From positions 30,001 to 94,000 of the forward strand of contig JASAND010004144.1 of assembly GCA_030248195.1 (NCBI GenBank): a stretch of 64,000 nucleotides of DNA, given 5' to 3'. Position 1 is the stretch's first letter, and each line of letters starts with the position of its first letter. Origin of the DNA: Trissonchulus latispiculum (Eukaryota; Nematoda; Enoplea; Enoplida; Ironidae). The position numbers were made by a program, and so were the translations under genes. A model generated the notes under the pieces. That model was given only the letters and a program-made list of their open reading frames with translations, had not been told where the DNA came from and did no database searches. Positions 55,170-64,000 of this stretch are shown one piece after another.

Positions 55170-58100
55170 CTAAAAATTGGCAGTTTTGAAACATTAATAA
55201 TAACTGGGACATCATAATTAACAGTTTAATTATTAACTGCCTAATTGCTGATTCATTGATTCATTAGGAATAGATTAGCTTGAGGCAATAGCTGTAAAAA
55301 TAAAAGTTTCTTATATTTACTCTGACCGATATTCGCTTTCCTTTTAGTGCGTATCGCGGCATCGTTTGGTGTCAATCAGGATAGCCAGCACAGACATGAA
55401 GCTAGTATGATCGTTTATGAACTTTAATATAGGTGCTTTTTGATTTCTTTTTTTGCAAAAATATGTCCCGGCTGTCACCCACATTTCTTGTTTCAATTAT
55501 ATTTTTTCTTTAAAATTTCCAATTCATTATTCCAGTCCTTTCCATGTAAAATGTTTTAACCGTTTTCTCGTAATGCTTTTCTTCTACGTTGTCTGATACA
55601 TTTCTTTCAGCATTTCTTTCTTTCTTATCCTTACCTATAGTGTCTCTTGTAGGTCAACAAATATAAAAATAGAGCGCAGTGGTAGAGCGTTCTACTTCTA
55701 AACCAAAGCTCGGCGATTCGATCCCCGCCCTGGACATTTAACTGAATCCCCGCCCTGGATGAAAGGCTGAAATTTAACAAATCTACCTGTCTATTTCCAG
55801 GCTGTATATTGAGAAAGGTTCGCCACCACATGTCCAGAAGGCGGGGCGGTTTTTCCACCTTCCAAACGCAGTGCTCAAAGTCGTCGACACAGATTTTGAG
55901 GTAACCGCGCGCGGACGTCAAGTGATTGACAAGAGCCGGTGCGTAGTACCAGAACTGTAGCACGGCCGGCCGAAGCAGGTGGAATTGGGTGCTGATAAGA
56001 ACGTTGGTTTCCAAAGGCAGACCTTGATAGGGCAGTTGGCTGTCCAGTAGCAGAAAGCACAGACCTAAAAAATAAATAAACAATAAATAGGTAGGTAAAA
56101 TAAATAAATAGGTAAAAAATATAGCAATCAAAATTTTCAGAAAATTGTGTTGAAAAAACGGGAAACTGGAACTTAATTGAGCTGACAGAAGAGTCACTGT
56201 TTTAGATGGTTCTAATCGGATATATGCGGTAAAGAATCAAGATAGTTTTGATTTTCCTTGTTTGTGAACCTATTCACTCCACGAAAAATCTTTTAGTATC
56301 ATGAATGAAATTCATATCCAGTGAACTTTTTAACTGAAATTAACCTCGGGTTTGAAACTAATTTTGCTTTAGTTCTCGGGGAGACGAACCGTTAAGGATA
56401 GCCATCGAAAAAGATTTTGCGAAAGAGGCGTACTTTACTTTGTTGAAACCTAAAAAATCTAACATTCAAAATCAGCAAACTGAATTCATTTACTGAACAT
56501 GAAGTCCAAAAATTTATTCGTCATCATTAACCTTGTTTCGATCTCAGAGCCGCAATATGCGGTCCTCGGTTGAAGGCTCCACACTGGCGACGCCAAGACG
56601 AACCGGTGGCGAAACTGGCCGTTTCGTAGTCGCAAAATCCGTCCTCGAAATCGCAATCCGCCACTCTGCATTCATCTACCAGAATCGTCCAGGGCGCAGT
56701 TGCAGTTTCTTGCTCTGTGATTGGTTGAGTTTCCTCGTCCTCAACGGTGATTGACAGCTCCTGTTTAGCTCCGCCCACCTCTAGCTGTTCACTGATTGGC
56801 TGATTTTTCTCTTGCTCGACTGTGATTGGCTGTTTCCGCTGTTCTGTGGCTCCACCTTTCTCTAGCTCTTCAGTGATTGGCTGATTTTCCTTGAATTCCG
56901 TAGTTGATTGAATTAGTTCCTGAAATTTCTGCAACAATTCTATGGCGGTTTCCGGGCTTAGTTCTTTCTTTGACAGTTCTTGTACCAATTCGGGTGTTTT
57001 GGAAACTTCATTTTCTTCAATAGTTTTGTATTCTTCGTAGGTTTCGTAGTTGTAGTTGTTGTAGTTGTAATTGTAGTTGTAGTCTTCAGTTGTTGTTGCA
57101 ACGGCCTGCCATTCCGGCGTCAGATTTAGTTTGATGTAATCAAATGGATCTAAACAAGAAAAGTACCTGTACGTTCCAACTCCTCAATATTTAGATCTAA
57201 ACAAGGAATTATCTGTATATATTATACATACGTTAATACTTCTTAATATTTGTGTGTATTAAAGAAATTTGTTAGCAAGTGACTTATAAGTTATAGACTT
57301 ATAGACTTATGAACTTAGGCTTATAGTGACTTATAGACTTAAGAATCGTGGTGAGGGTCGACTACTTGAAACAAAAATTTTATAAGAGGAACTTTTCAAA
57401 CTCCAAGAACCAATTTAACTAACCATTAATTAAACATTACATAATTCAGTTGATTTAATTGTCAGTAATAATATTAGCCACTCCTTACAATTCTGTATAT
57501 ACATTGGCGGAAGGCTACTCTATTTGATAATACGTCAGGTCAAAGTTAAAATCCGCATTTCTCACAACTGTATTCTTGACCAACTTAGAGTGACACTTTC
57601 AATTACAAAAAATGACTAAATCAAAGGTACAAGGCTTACTGCAAATTTTGCCGTCATAAAAAATTTTATCAATCGCAATGACATCAGAGCTGCGTCCGAG
57701 TTCTGCCAGGAATACAATCTGAAATAGAAAATTCTTGAGTTTTCAAAAGTTGGAAACGGTTGCTGCAACTTTACATGAAGCTACATGCTAGAAAATGAAT
57801 AGAAGAACAAAGTGTCCGGATTTCATTAGCAATTACAATTGCAGCGTTATCATTAATTAATTTGGTAATTTATTAGTTTTCTCCAGCTTTTCGTTTCTAC
57901 AGTGTCGATTACGAAACGCAGTCACTTCATGCCTAATTATCGATCTTTCACTCTCAGGTATACTCTTCTAAAATGTCAAATTATAATTTCACTTCGATGA
58001 ATTCTTTTCTAAATCAATTCTATTCAGTTGGGTTCAAGCGGTGCAAAAGTAACCTTGTATACGTAGCGCTTCAACAAAGTGATCTTATACTAAGGAACAG

Positions 58101-61100
58101 GGATGGAAACTGGGTCATTTTTTATGACCCATGACCCACTCGACCCAAACGCAAAATTGACCCAGACCCAAGGTGGCCCATAAAATCTTAAAATTTAGTA
58201 ACCCAGACCCAGAGTTGGCAATGGACACATTTTTCAATGACCGCGACCGCCCCGCGCCCGCACCCTTGGTGACCACGACCGCCCGCGACCACGCCCGCAG
58301 CCCGCACGAAATTTGTTTGACCGCAATGACCACCGTATCAAAGGTTCACTTTGAACAAATTTTGTCACTGAAATAGCTAAATTTTGATTCTTGTACAACA
58401 TTGGGACACGCTCAATAGATAAAGACTAATCTGAATTAAATTAATCTATTTTCAGTTAGCTACAGGTTTAATAAAAAAGGGTAAAAGAGAGCTGAAAACT
58501 TTTGAAAAATCAAATATTGCCCAATATCAACAGCTGAAATAAGCACAAGGGCTGTTAAGTGTGAAAATTATCTAGTATTGAACTAAAAAGTACAAATTTT
58601 GTAAATGGCTATATTGTTTTATCGCAGATTTTCTGGGCTATTGGAAAGCGGTTATAAAATTATAAAATAGCGCTGTCCGGGCTTTTGCCGAGAGCTACTT
58701 TTCAAGATTTTTTAAGTATATATGACGTTTATCTTTTGGAAAATTAAAGCGTGCAAATTCGAACGAAAATCAATCAGTATTTATATATTTGCAGTTCTTA
58801 TGACAGTTCGAGCTTGAAAGCGAATCAGTGAAAATTGAGCTCCTATCAGGATGTCTTTTGAAGTCTGAATTACATAATTTCTTTAACCTTTCGGTCGTTC
58901 CTGAAATCCATTATGAACGTTGTTGCTCTAACCTCAAAGTGTTAGTTTTCATCTCTGCGTGTTGGATTGTACGGCAACCAGTATATTAGTTCTAATCTTC
59001 TAGCTGATTAAACTGCAGCCTTTCAAAAATTATTTCACTCCTATATTGAGGAAAGGGTATAAATAAAACTACTTTTATTTAGAAAATATTGTTGTAAGAG
59101 TTTTGTTAATGAAGTAGTGAAAGAAAAATATTTTTGTCATGAAAGTCTATCAAGATTTAAATAAAAGTTAATATAAAATACCTATAAACAGACCTCTTAG
59201 AAGGCAAATTAAAGAAAATTTGCGGTCGTTGCGGTCACAGAATTGTGTCCACGCCCGCATGCGCCCGCGGGTACCCGCGGGCACCCGCGGTTAACCACGC
59301 CCGCAGCCAACTCTGCCCAGACCCAAATGACCCAAACGGTTTCGTGACCCAGACCCAACTAACCCAAGAATTTTTGTGACCCAGACCCAAATGACCCAAT
59401 AGAATAGCGTTACACAGACTGACCCTAACCGAGATTGGCCCACTGTGAAGTGTTTTTTAATTTTCTTAATTTTTGGAAAATGCAAGAATAAGTACATTCC
59501 ACTCATTTTGTGAAACTGGATCAATGGTTTGTTTTTCTTACAAAAAAGCAGCTAAAACATGGACTGGCGGTTTTCAATTTGGAATTACTAAATATGCACA
59601 ATTCCAGACAAGGTTTTTTATTATTTTTATTGACAAGGATGCTGTAAACTTTTAAAATCGACCGAAATGTGTCCACCTTGGTATACGTGCTTAGGTATAT
59701 GTGGCCCGACTCATATAGAATGGCAGAGCAGGTCACACTTAACCCTAGTGATTTCTGCAAAATGACTAGTAAATTTAACTAATTAGGAAGTGATCGCGAC
59801 GAAGTCGCGAAAATTTTTCAGAAATGATGGGTTTACCTTTGCAACTAGCTAAACTTCCACCACGAAAACTGAAACTTTAAAGATTTGGCAAGACTCCTAT
59901 GACCCAGGCCCAAACTGGCCCCTTAGAATTGCTGACCCAGACCCAAAGTGACCCATAGGAAGCTTGACCCAGACCCACCATGACCCAAAGGTTTTCCAAA
60001 ATTAGTGACCCAAGACCCAGTGACCCATGCCAAAATAGCGACCCAAACGACCCATGACCCAATGACCCATGACCCAGTTTCCATCCCTGCTAAGGAATAA
60101 ACCCAGTGAGTATTATTGAAGCTAAACCCAAGAAAGCGTTTCGGTTAAGCAGCTGTCAGGGCAGAAAATAAAAAAACTGATCTAACCGGGGATCGAACCA
60201 CGGGCCTGCAGAGTCTAAAGTCAGACGTTACTACCACTACACCATAAGAGTAGCAGCTGAACTTGTTTAGAAGGATTATCAATCAATTTCCTATGCCTGT
60301 TTCCCTGACATAAACGATGGGCCTTTTCAAGAAAGGGTTGAGTTAAAATTAACTGTTTTGACTGGTTTAGCTCTACTCAAGCTTGAGTTTCCCTCTTTTA
60401 ACTGTTTCCTAAACGGATCGAGTTAATTTTAACACTACTCTACCCTGTCTTGATAAGGCCCTGGGAAAATCTGAGTGTCCCACTCATTTCGCTTATTTCG
60501 ATTTTTTAAACAATTACCTCAAACGGTATTCTGCTCTGTGGAATGCTCAGTTGCACAGACTGCCATCCGAAATCTTGAAATCCCTGGTAACTGTTCAAGC
60601 AGAGTAGCCTCGGTTCGCTCGCCTGCAGTCTGACTCTCAGACAAACGCTCAGTGTGGAACTGAGGGACGGTTTCCATAGCAAAAATCTGAGCGAGCCCAG
60701 AGAGTCCTGGCAGGGGACCATCTCACTGACCAACAGGGCCTGACTGACGCTGCCGGAAATGGAGCTGAAGATAGGCAGCGGCAGAATGGGGAGCGTATCC
60801 GCAGCGCGGACGTATGCAAATGAGTCACCTGAAATAGGAATCGGATAAGGATTAAATTATTTATGTTCATTGTATCAGTTATCAATTTCTTTTAACTAAA
60901 ATTAACAGAAATAGTAGAAAAACTGACGACAGCATGAACAGTACATTATATTCGCGTGAGCGATATCAGTGAGTATCTATCATTGTCAGGGTGGGAAGGA
61001 AACAAATATATTTTTAAACATTGTCAATGTTTCAACACAAAAATTACCCTCTGGTATATAATTTTTGAAGATAATTAATCCGTTTGGGGGCAACATGAAT

Positions 61101-63160
61101 CTGTCTACTTGTACCCTAATTAGAGTTGTGCCCGGGCCTTGAAGCGGACCTTTTGTCGCGTGTCTGCACAGGGCGGACGGTAGGTCAGACCGATCACGAC
61201 CGTTTGAATTTTCGTTGAACATGTTCAAATTGTTCTTGCAAACCATCCTCAGTAGAAAATTGAATTTAAGCTTTCAGCAGCTATCTAATTTGAAAAGACT
61301 GGCACTGACTGACTATGTGACACTGATTTATGTATGTATGGCGGACCTTCACCTGACCGATGGGCCTAGCCCGAGAAATTCTTAATCGGCACATCTTCTA
61401 ACTGTGGCTGAGGTGGCTCAGAGTCATTTTGCTTATGCACTAGTCCTTGTTTGGTTAAAATTTTACCGTTTTCTTTTAAGATTCCGAACTCATTATATTA
61501 AACGAAGTTGTTACTCTAGAGAGACACCCTTGGTTATATTACACTACTTAAGGCATTAGCTTTTCCTAAACAAGCATTTTTCTTACAAAACTGAAAACTT
61601 CAACGCTACAGTAAGATGCATAGATGGTCTCGGAATTCCAAGCAATGAATGAGTTATATACAATCGTTCAAAGTTGATGTCGACAAAAGGAATCACCACC
61701 CTAACGCAGACTTTATCTTTATCTAACACCATCTAAGAACTCTTTAGCATAGTTTCAGCCGTCTATACTGCTTATTTACTAACCAAAGCCCTCAGGCCCG
61801 CGTGGAATACTGTTGAAGAAGTCCACATCCACAATGGTTCCGACGGACCAAACTGTCCCATCCGTACTGTTGGTGAAGTCTTGAGCCCAGGCACAGTCCT
61901 CCAGTCCCAACTGAAAGTCGCAGTCCAATTCTAGGGCCACCTCAATCTCACGTCCAATCACCAGGCATGACCAGAAACCTGAAAAAAGAAAATGTAATTA
62001 AATAACTGTTTATGATGATTCTGCCAGTGTCGTTCAGACAATGAAGATATGCGCTTGTAAATGAGCTCAATGAGAAAGAAATTGAAGGTTACAACATTTT
62101 GCACCAGATTAAGTGATCTTTATCACGGTTATGAAGCAAATGAAGGACATGCAGCACTTCGTGTAGAAACCGTTTATCTGTGCAGCACTGAAGTGAAGAG
62201 TTAAAACTAAAGTTTTAGTCCCGCTAAGATCCAGCTTATGTTTGAGACTCGAACTCGAACCCGCGGTCTTCTGCTTAATGTGAGAAAGTTTGCTGGTTTT
62301 GTGTACTTGAGAACTGATCACTGATGTGAACGGACCGAGTTCAATGGATTAGGTTTATGGATAGCGAAGTTTGCAACTTGTTAGAATGGGTGATTAAATT
62401 CCAACAATATTAGAAAGAAGAAGGGTAATCTGATTGGCTATTAATAGTACTGCCAAACGAGAATAAAACAAAATCCGAAAATAGACAGAAATCTAAAACA
62501 AGTATACGTACCAGGTTGGGATTGAACTCACAGCCATACGTTAACACGGGTCCGATTTTGCAGGTATATCCCTGAAAATTTTAATGTTTTATGGGGAGCA
62601 CTCTAAAATTTTGAAAAACAGCGACTTATTCGCCAAAAATTGGTAAACAGTGAAGATGTTTAGTGATTTAAAAGAAATTTTCTGCAACAATCGCTAAAAG
62701 TTCTTAAAAAATGTGCAATGTTTGGTAAAAATCGCTCAGGACTGCACCCTTTTTCCTTCTCACTGAAGAGGTCTGCCCGTTTCTTTGTCGGTCTGGGGGT
62801 CGGCAACTCCTCCATTTCACCCTATGCGATGAGTAACAGTCGATTTAGTAAATCGATTTCAGTAAATGCCATGCTGGAACCTTGCCACTCGTTTTCTGAT
62901 TAAATTTTAATTGAATTGATTCAGAGAAAAGGAAGAAGTAATCAGCGGACGATTTTTTGTCCTTTTTCTGCTACTGTTTTTCAACCTTTACATCGTGCGT
63001 AGACCTTACAGGATTTTACCCCGAGTATTATGTATTTGCCAGCAAATAGAGTTAAATTACATTTATTAAAAAATGCAAATATTAGCGGCTTACCAATAAA
63101 GACAATGCCAGATTTAAGAAGTTGTAAAACGTGAAACTTTTGCTCTGTGTCGTCAGACAT
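55056..63160 (-). CDS. Two-MAM-domain secreted or membrane-tethered protein, seven coding exons
   Basis: Joining 63160-63094, 61978-61784, 60828-60518, 57718-57640, 57149-56532, 56064-55787 and 55169-55056 gives 1662 nt, 553 codons plus TAG, with all phases agreeing and GT/AG at every intron. An in-frame TAA lies 45 nt before ATG 63160. Residues 15-31 form a hydrophobic signal (LLKSGIVFIGFWSCLVIG). MAM 1 spans about 42-218 (CDFQLGLEDCAW ... IAIDKIFYDGKIC) and MAM 2 about 383-550 (CDFEDGFCDY ... FAIDGIQLID). The linker has a Tyr/Asn run and five QPIT[EV]-like repeats in an acidic context. MAM domains mediate extracellular adhesion. There is no second membrane segment, so the product is secreted or a type II anchor. 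Introns 1, 3 and 6 contain transposons or tRNA-like repeats. Confidence 0.85.
55672..55735 (+). tRNA. tRNA-like sequence (Arg-TCT-like), degenerate, in intron 6
   Basis: An A-box-like gcgcagtggtagagcg and a B-box ggcgattcgatccccgcc with a T stem are present. The anticodon loop resembles acttctaa, but its stem does not pair. The phrase atccccgccctgga is repeated right after. Confidence 0.4.
55787..56064 (-). CDS. MAM gene exon 6 (middle of MAM 2)
   Basis: Acceptor ttttttag, donor CAG|gtagat. Enters with 2 nt and leaves in phase 0. Contains the MAM core LQFWYYAPALV..RGYLKICVDD and W..TFLNIQPGNRQ. Confidence 0.85.
56532..57149 (-). CDS. MAM gene exon 5 (linker and start of MAM 2)
   Basis: Acceptor ttcttgtttag, donor AAG|gttaat; 618 nt. 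Encodes EDYNYNYNYNNYETYEE, then an acidic segment with QPITEE, QPITVE, QPISEQ and QPITEQ repeats, then CRVADCDFEDGFCDYETASF, the MAM start. At DNA level the repeats share tgattggctg on the plus strand. Confidence 0.85.
57640..57718 (-). CDS. MAM gene exon 4 (end of MAM 1)
   Basis: Acceptor tctatttcag, donor GCA|gtaagc; 79 nt. IVFLAELGRSSDVIAIDKIF closes MAM 1 and is equivalent to exon 7. Confidence 0.85.
58098..60089. mobile_element. hAT-type element (outer), 1992 bp, in intron 3
   Basis: The perfect inverted ends start CAGGGATGGAAACTGGGTCA and are flanked by the 8-bp target duplication CTAAGGAA (58090-58097, 60090-60097). Both features are classic hAT. Subterminal regions are dense in gacccagaccc and gacccatgaccc words. 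No transposase ORF survives. It is interrupted by the inner element at 58210-59315. Confidence 0.93.
58210..59315. mobile_element. hAT-type element (inner, nested), 1106 bp
   Basis: The terminal repeats CAGAGTTGGC and GCCAACTCTG are flanked by the 8-bp duplication CCCAGACC (58202-58209, 59316-59323), created within the outer element's own gaccca repeat. The ends are rich in cccgcg/gcgggt words. The interior is AT-rich and non-coding. It inserted after the outer element. Confidence 0.92.
60186..60252 (-). tRNA. tRNA-like sequence, degenerate, in intron 3
   Basis: The minus strand has the A-box ggtgtagtggtagt and the B-box ggttcgatcccc at tRNA spacing. The acceptor and anticodon stems do not pair well. 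Likely a tRNA-derived repeat. Confidence 0.45.
60319..60461. mobile_element. 143-bp MITE with GGGCCTT ends, in intron 3
   Basis: GGGCCTTTTCAAGAAAGGGT and, inverted from the right end, GGGCCTTATCAAGACAGGGT match at 18 of 20; pairing continues into gttaaaattaac. No clear target duplication. Confidence 0.7.
60518..60828 (-). CDS. MAM gene exon 3 (middle of MAM 1)
   Basis: Acceptor cctatttcag, donor GAG|gtaatt; 311 nt, enters with 2 nt and leaves in phase 0, as exon 6 does. Contains LGSLRFLLWKPSLSSTLSV and FGWQSVQLSIPQSRIPFE. Confidence 0.85.
61784..61978 (-). CDS. MAM gene exon 2 (signal end and start of MAM 1)
   Basis: Acceptor cttttttcag, donor TTTG|gttagt; 195 nt. FWSCLVIG completes the signal; LDCDFQLGLEDCAWAQDF opens MAM 1. 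Confidence 0.85.
62230..62275 (-). tRNA. Partial tRNA-like sequence (T arm/B box only)
   Basis: ccgcgggttcgagttcgagtc on minus resembles a B box with a duplicated gttcga. The 5' half is not recognisable. It lies in intron 1. Confidence 0.25.
62535..62826 (+). mobile_element. Short TIR element M1, copy D (degenerate, 292 bp)
   Basis: Starts CATACGTTAACACGGGTCCG and ends accctatg. It follows copies B and C throughout but with many substitutions and deletions. No target duplication is visible. It inserted next to another tRNA-like B box (gggattgaactcac, 62518-62531), in intron 1 of the MAM gene. Confidence 0.75.
63094..63160 (-). CDS. MAM gene exon 1 (start codon and signal sequence)
   Basis: ATG 63160-63158 in the context gacgtaATG, 22 codons plus 1 nt, donor ATTG|gtaagc. 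Encodes MSDDTEQKFHVLQLLKSGIV. The 1-nt overhang fits the 2-nt start of exon 2. Confidence 0.75.
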
Positions 63161-63540
63161 TACGTCAAACTTGATATTGTAAAATTTTAAAGTTCTACCA
63201 ATTTAAAAGACAGGAAATGGTTAACATACTGAGTCAACATTCGTGAACTTTAACTCAATGACTAAAGTAGTATACAAAGTTGGAGTTTAAGAAAATGCCT
63301 CAGCAGTGGGCTAAGCTATTAAACTTGGCAAATTGCGTTACATAAGGTCGTATCTTATGAACTGCCACTTACTCAGATTTATTCATTTCTTAGTTTAGTT
63401 GAACCACTTTTCTTGGCAATAAACACTCTGCGTTTCAACACTGACTGAAAAACTCTTAGACAGCAAATAAAGCTGGCAGTAGAATGCCTGAAAGAAAGAT
63501 GCCACGATGACAGCAGTGAAACAAAAAGCTTGAGCCTTAG

Positions 63541-63612
63541 GTGGGGATCGAACCCACAACCCTAGGTTCTCTAGATCGGTACTCTATGGAGTGAACCATT
63601 CAGATGCTTTCA
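63541..63612 (-). tRNA. tRNA-like sequence with perfect T arm
   Basis: On minus, GTGGG-TTCGATC-CCCAC is a perfect T arm. The upstream half has an A-box-like tggttcactccatagagta and a ctag..ctag anticodon-like stem, but the acceptor pairs poorly. Probably a tRNA-derived repeat or tRNA pseudogene. Confidence 0.45.
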
Positions 63613-64000
63613 ACTGAATGAAAAACTAACTTTCAATTAATTTACGGTTCAGCTTCATAGAAAACTATTGGATTATTGCCAAGATTACTCCCCCCGGACC
63701 CAGATACCGCATAGCTTGACCAGATGAGCTTACACTTCGTCTGGGTGTGTTTCGACCATGTTATTGTCAAATATTGCAAACTTTTTTGATTTCGCGCTTT
63801 TCAATTTTTTTTAATTAGCAAAAGGAGATCGGGGGAAGTTTTCTTTTCGGTTCGTTCCGTTTGCTAAGAAGTTGTACACGTAAGCTTTTGGAGTCCTAGG
63901 ACGCGATTCTGAAACCTGTTTATGGCTTCAGCTTTTCCTTAACCACTTTGCATGCATTTTATGCCTTAAGCTTTCGCCACTAACGAAACGCTGAAGCAAA
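63613..64000. other. Right edge, nothing recognised
   Basis: No exon or repeat supported. Promoter elements for the MAM gene should lie between here and 63160, but no TATA box stands out. Confidence 0.3.

Overview
The window looks like AT-rich nuclear DNA of an invertebrate metazoan. It has spliced exons with GT..AG introns, a secreted-type MAM-domain protein, tRNA-like Pol III boxes, and relics of nearly every large class of animal transposable element. Nothing in the sequence fixes the species. There is no bacterial operon structure, CRISPR array or rRNA.

Left end (1-2.7 kb): a shrunken Polinton/Maverick-type element, all on +. It holds the N-terminal part of a retroviral-like integrase, the C-terminal part of a protein-primed family B DNA polymerase, a dUTPase broken by a 13-nt insertion, and a Cys-rich ORF that changes frame at an A6T run. 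From 3 to 30 kb there is mostly degenerate intergenic DNA. It holds orphan C2H2-type zinc-finger ORFs (3.9, 20.4, 22.3 and 25.9 kb), LINE reverse-transcriptase remains (15.4-16.5 kb), arrays of GC-rich and AT-rich hairpins (16.9-17.3 kb), a Penelope-like GIY-YIG fragment (18.3 kb), a tRNA-Thr-like gene (22.0 kb), tandem duplications, and three copies of a short TIR element, two of them 373 bp long with clean 8-bp target duplications.

30.06-35.94 kb: the largest coding block, a 5' LTR plus a Ty3/gypsy-like retroelement with a tRNA-Leu-type primer binding site. Its order is unusual: gag, then an envelope-like glycoprotein in the same frame as the nucleocapsid, then protease and reverse transcriptase. 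It carries one frameshift in gag and one in-frame stop in pol, and is cut off inside RT with no 3' LTR. From 36 to 55 kb lies a foldback-rich region. It has several large palindromic elements, a pair of TTAA-flanked elements that abut, a 4-kb inverted and duplicated mosaic (49.3-53.4 kb), a (TA)45 microsatellite, and a small ORF whose C-terminus resembles bacterial polymorphic-toxin C-termini.

Right end (55.06-63.16 kb, minus strand): a host gene I could assemble completely. Seven coding exons with consistent phases and GT/AG sites encode a 553-residue protein with an N-terminal signal sequence and two MAM domains joined by a Tyr/Asn- and Glu/Gln-rich linker. The two MAM domains are split by introns at the same positions and phases, so they probably arose by exon-set duplication. 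Its third intron carries a hAT element with another hAT element nested inside it; both keep their 8-bp target duplications.
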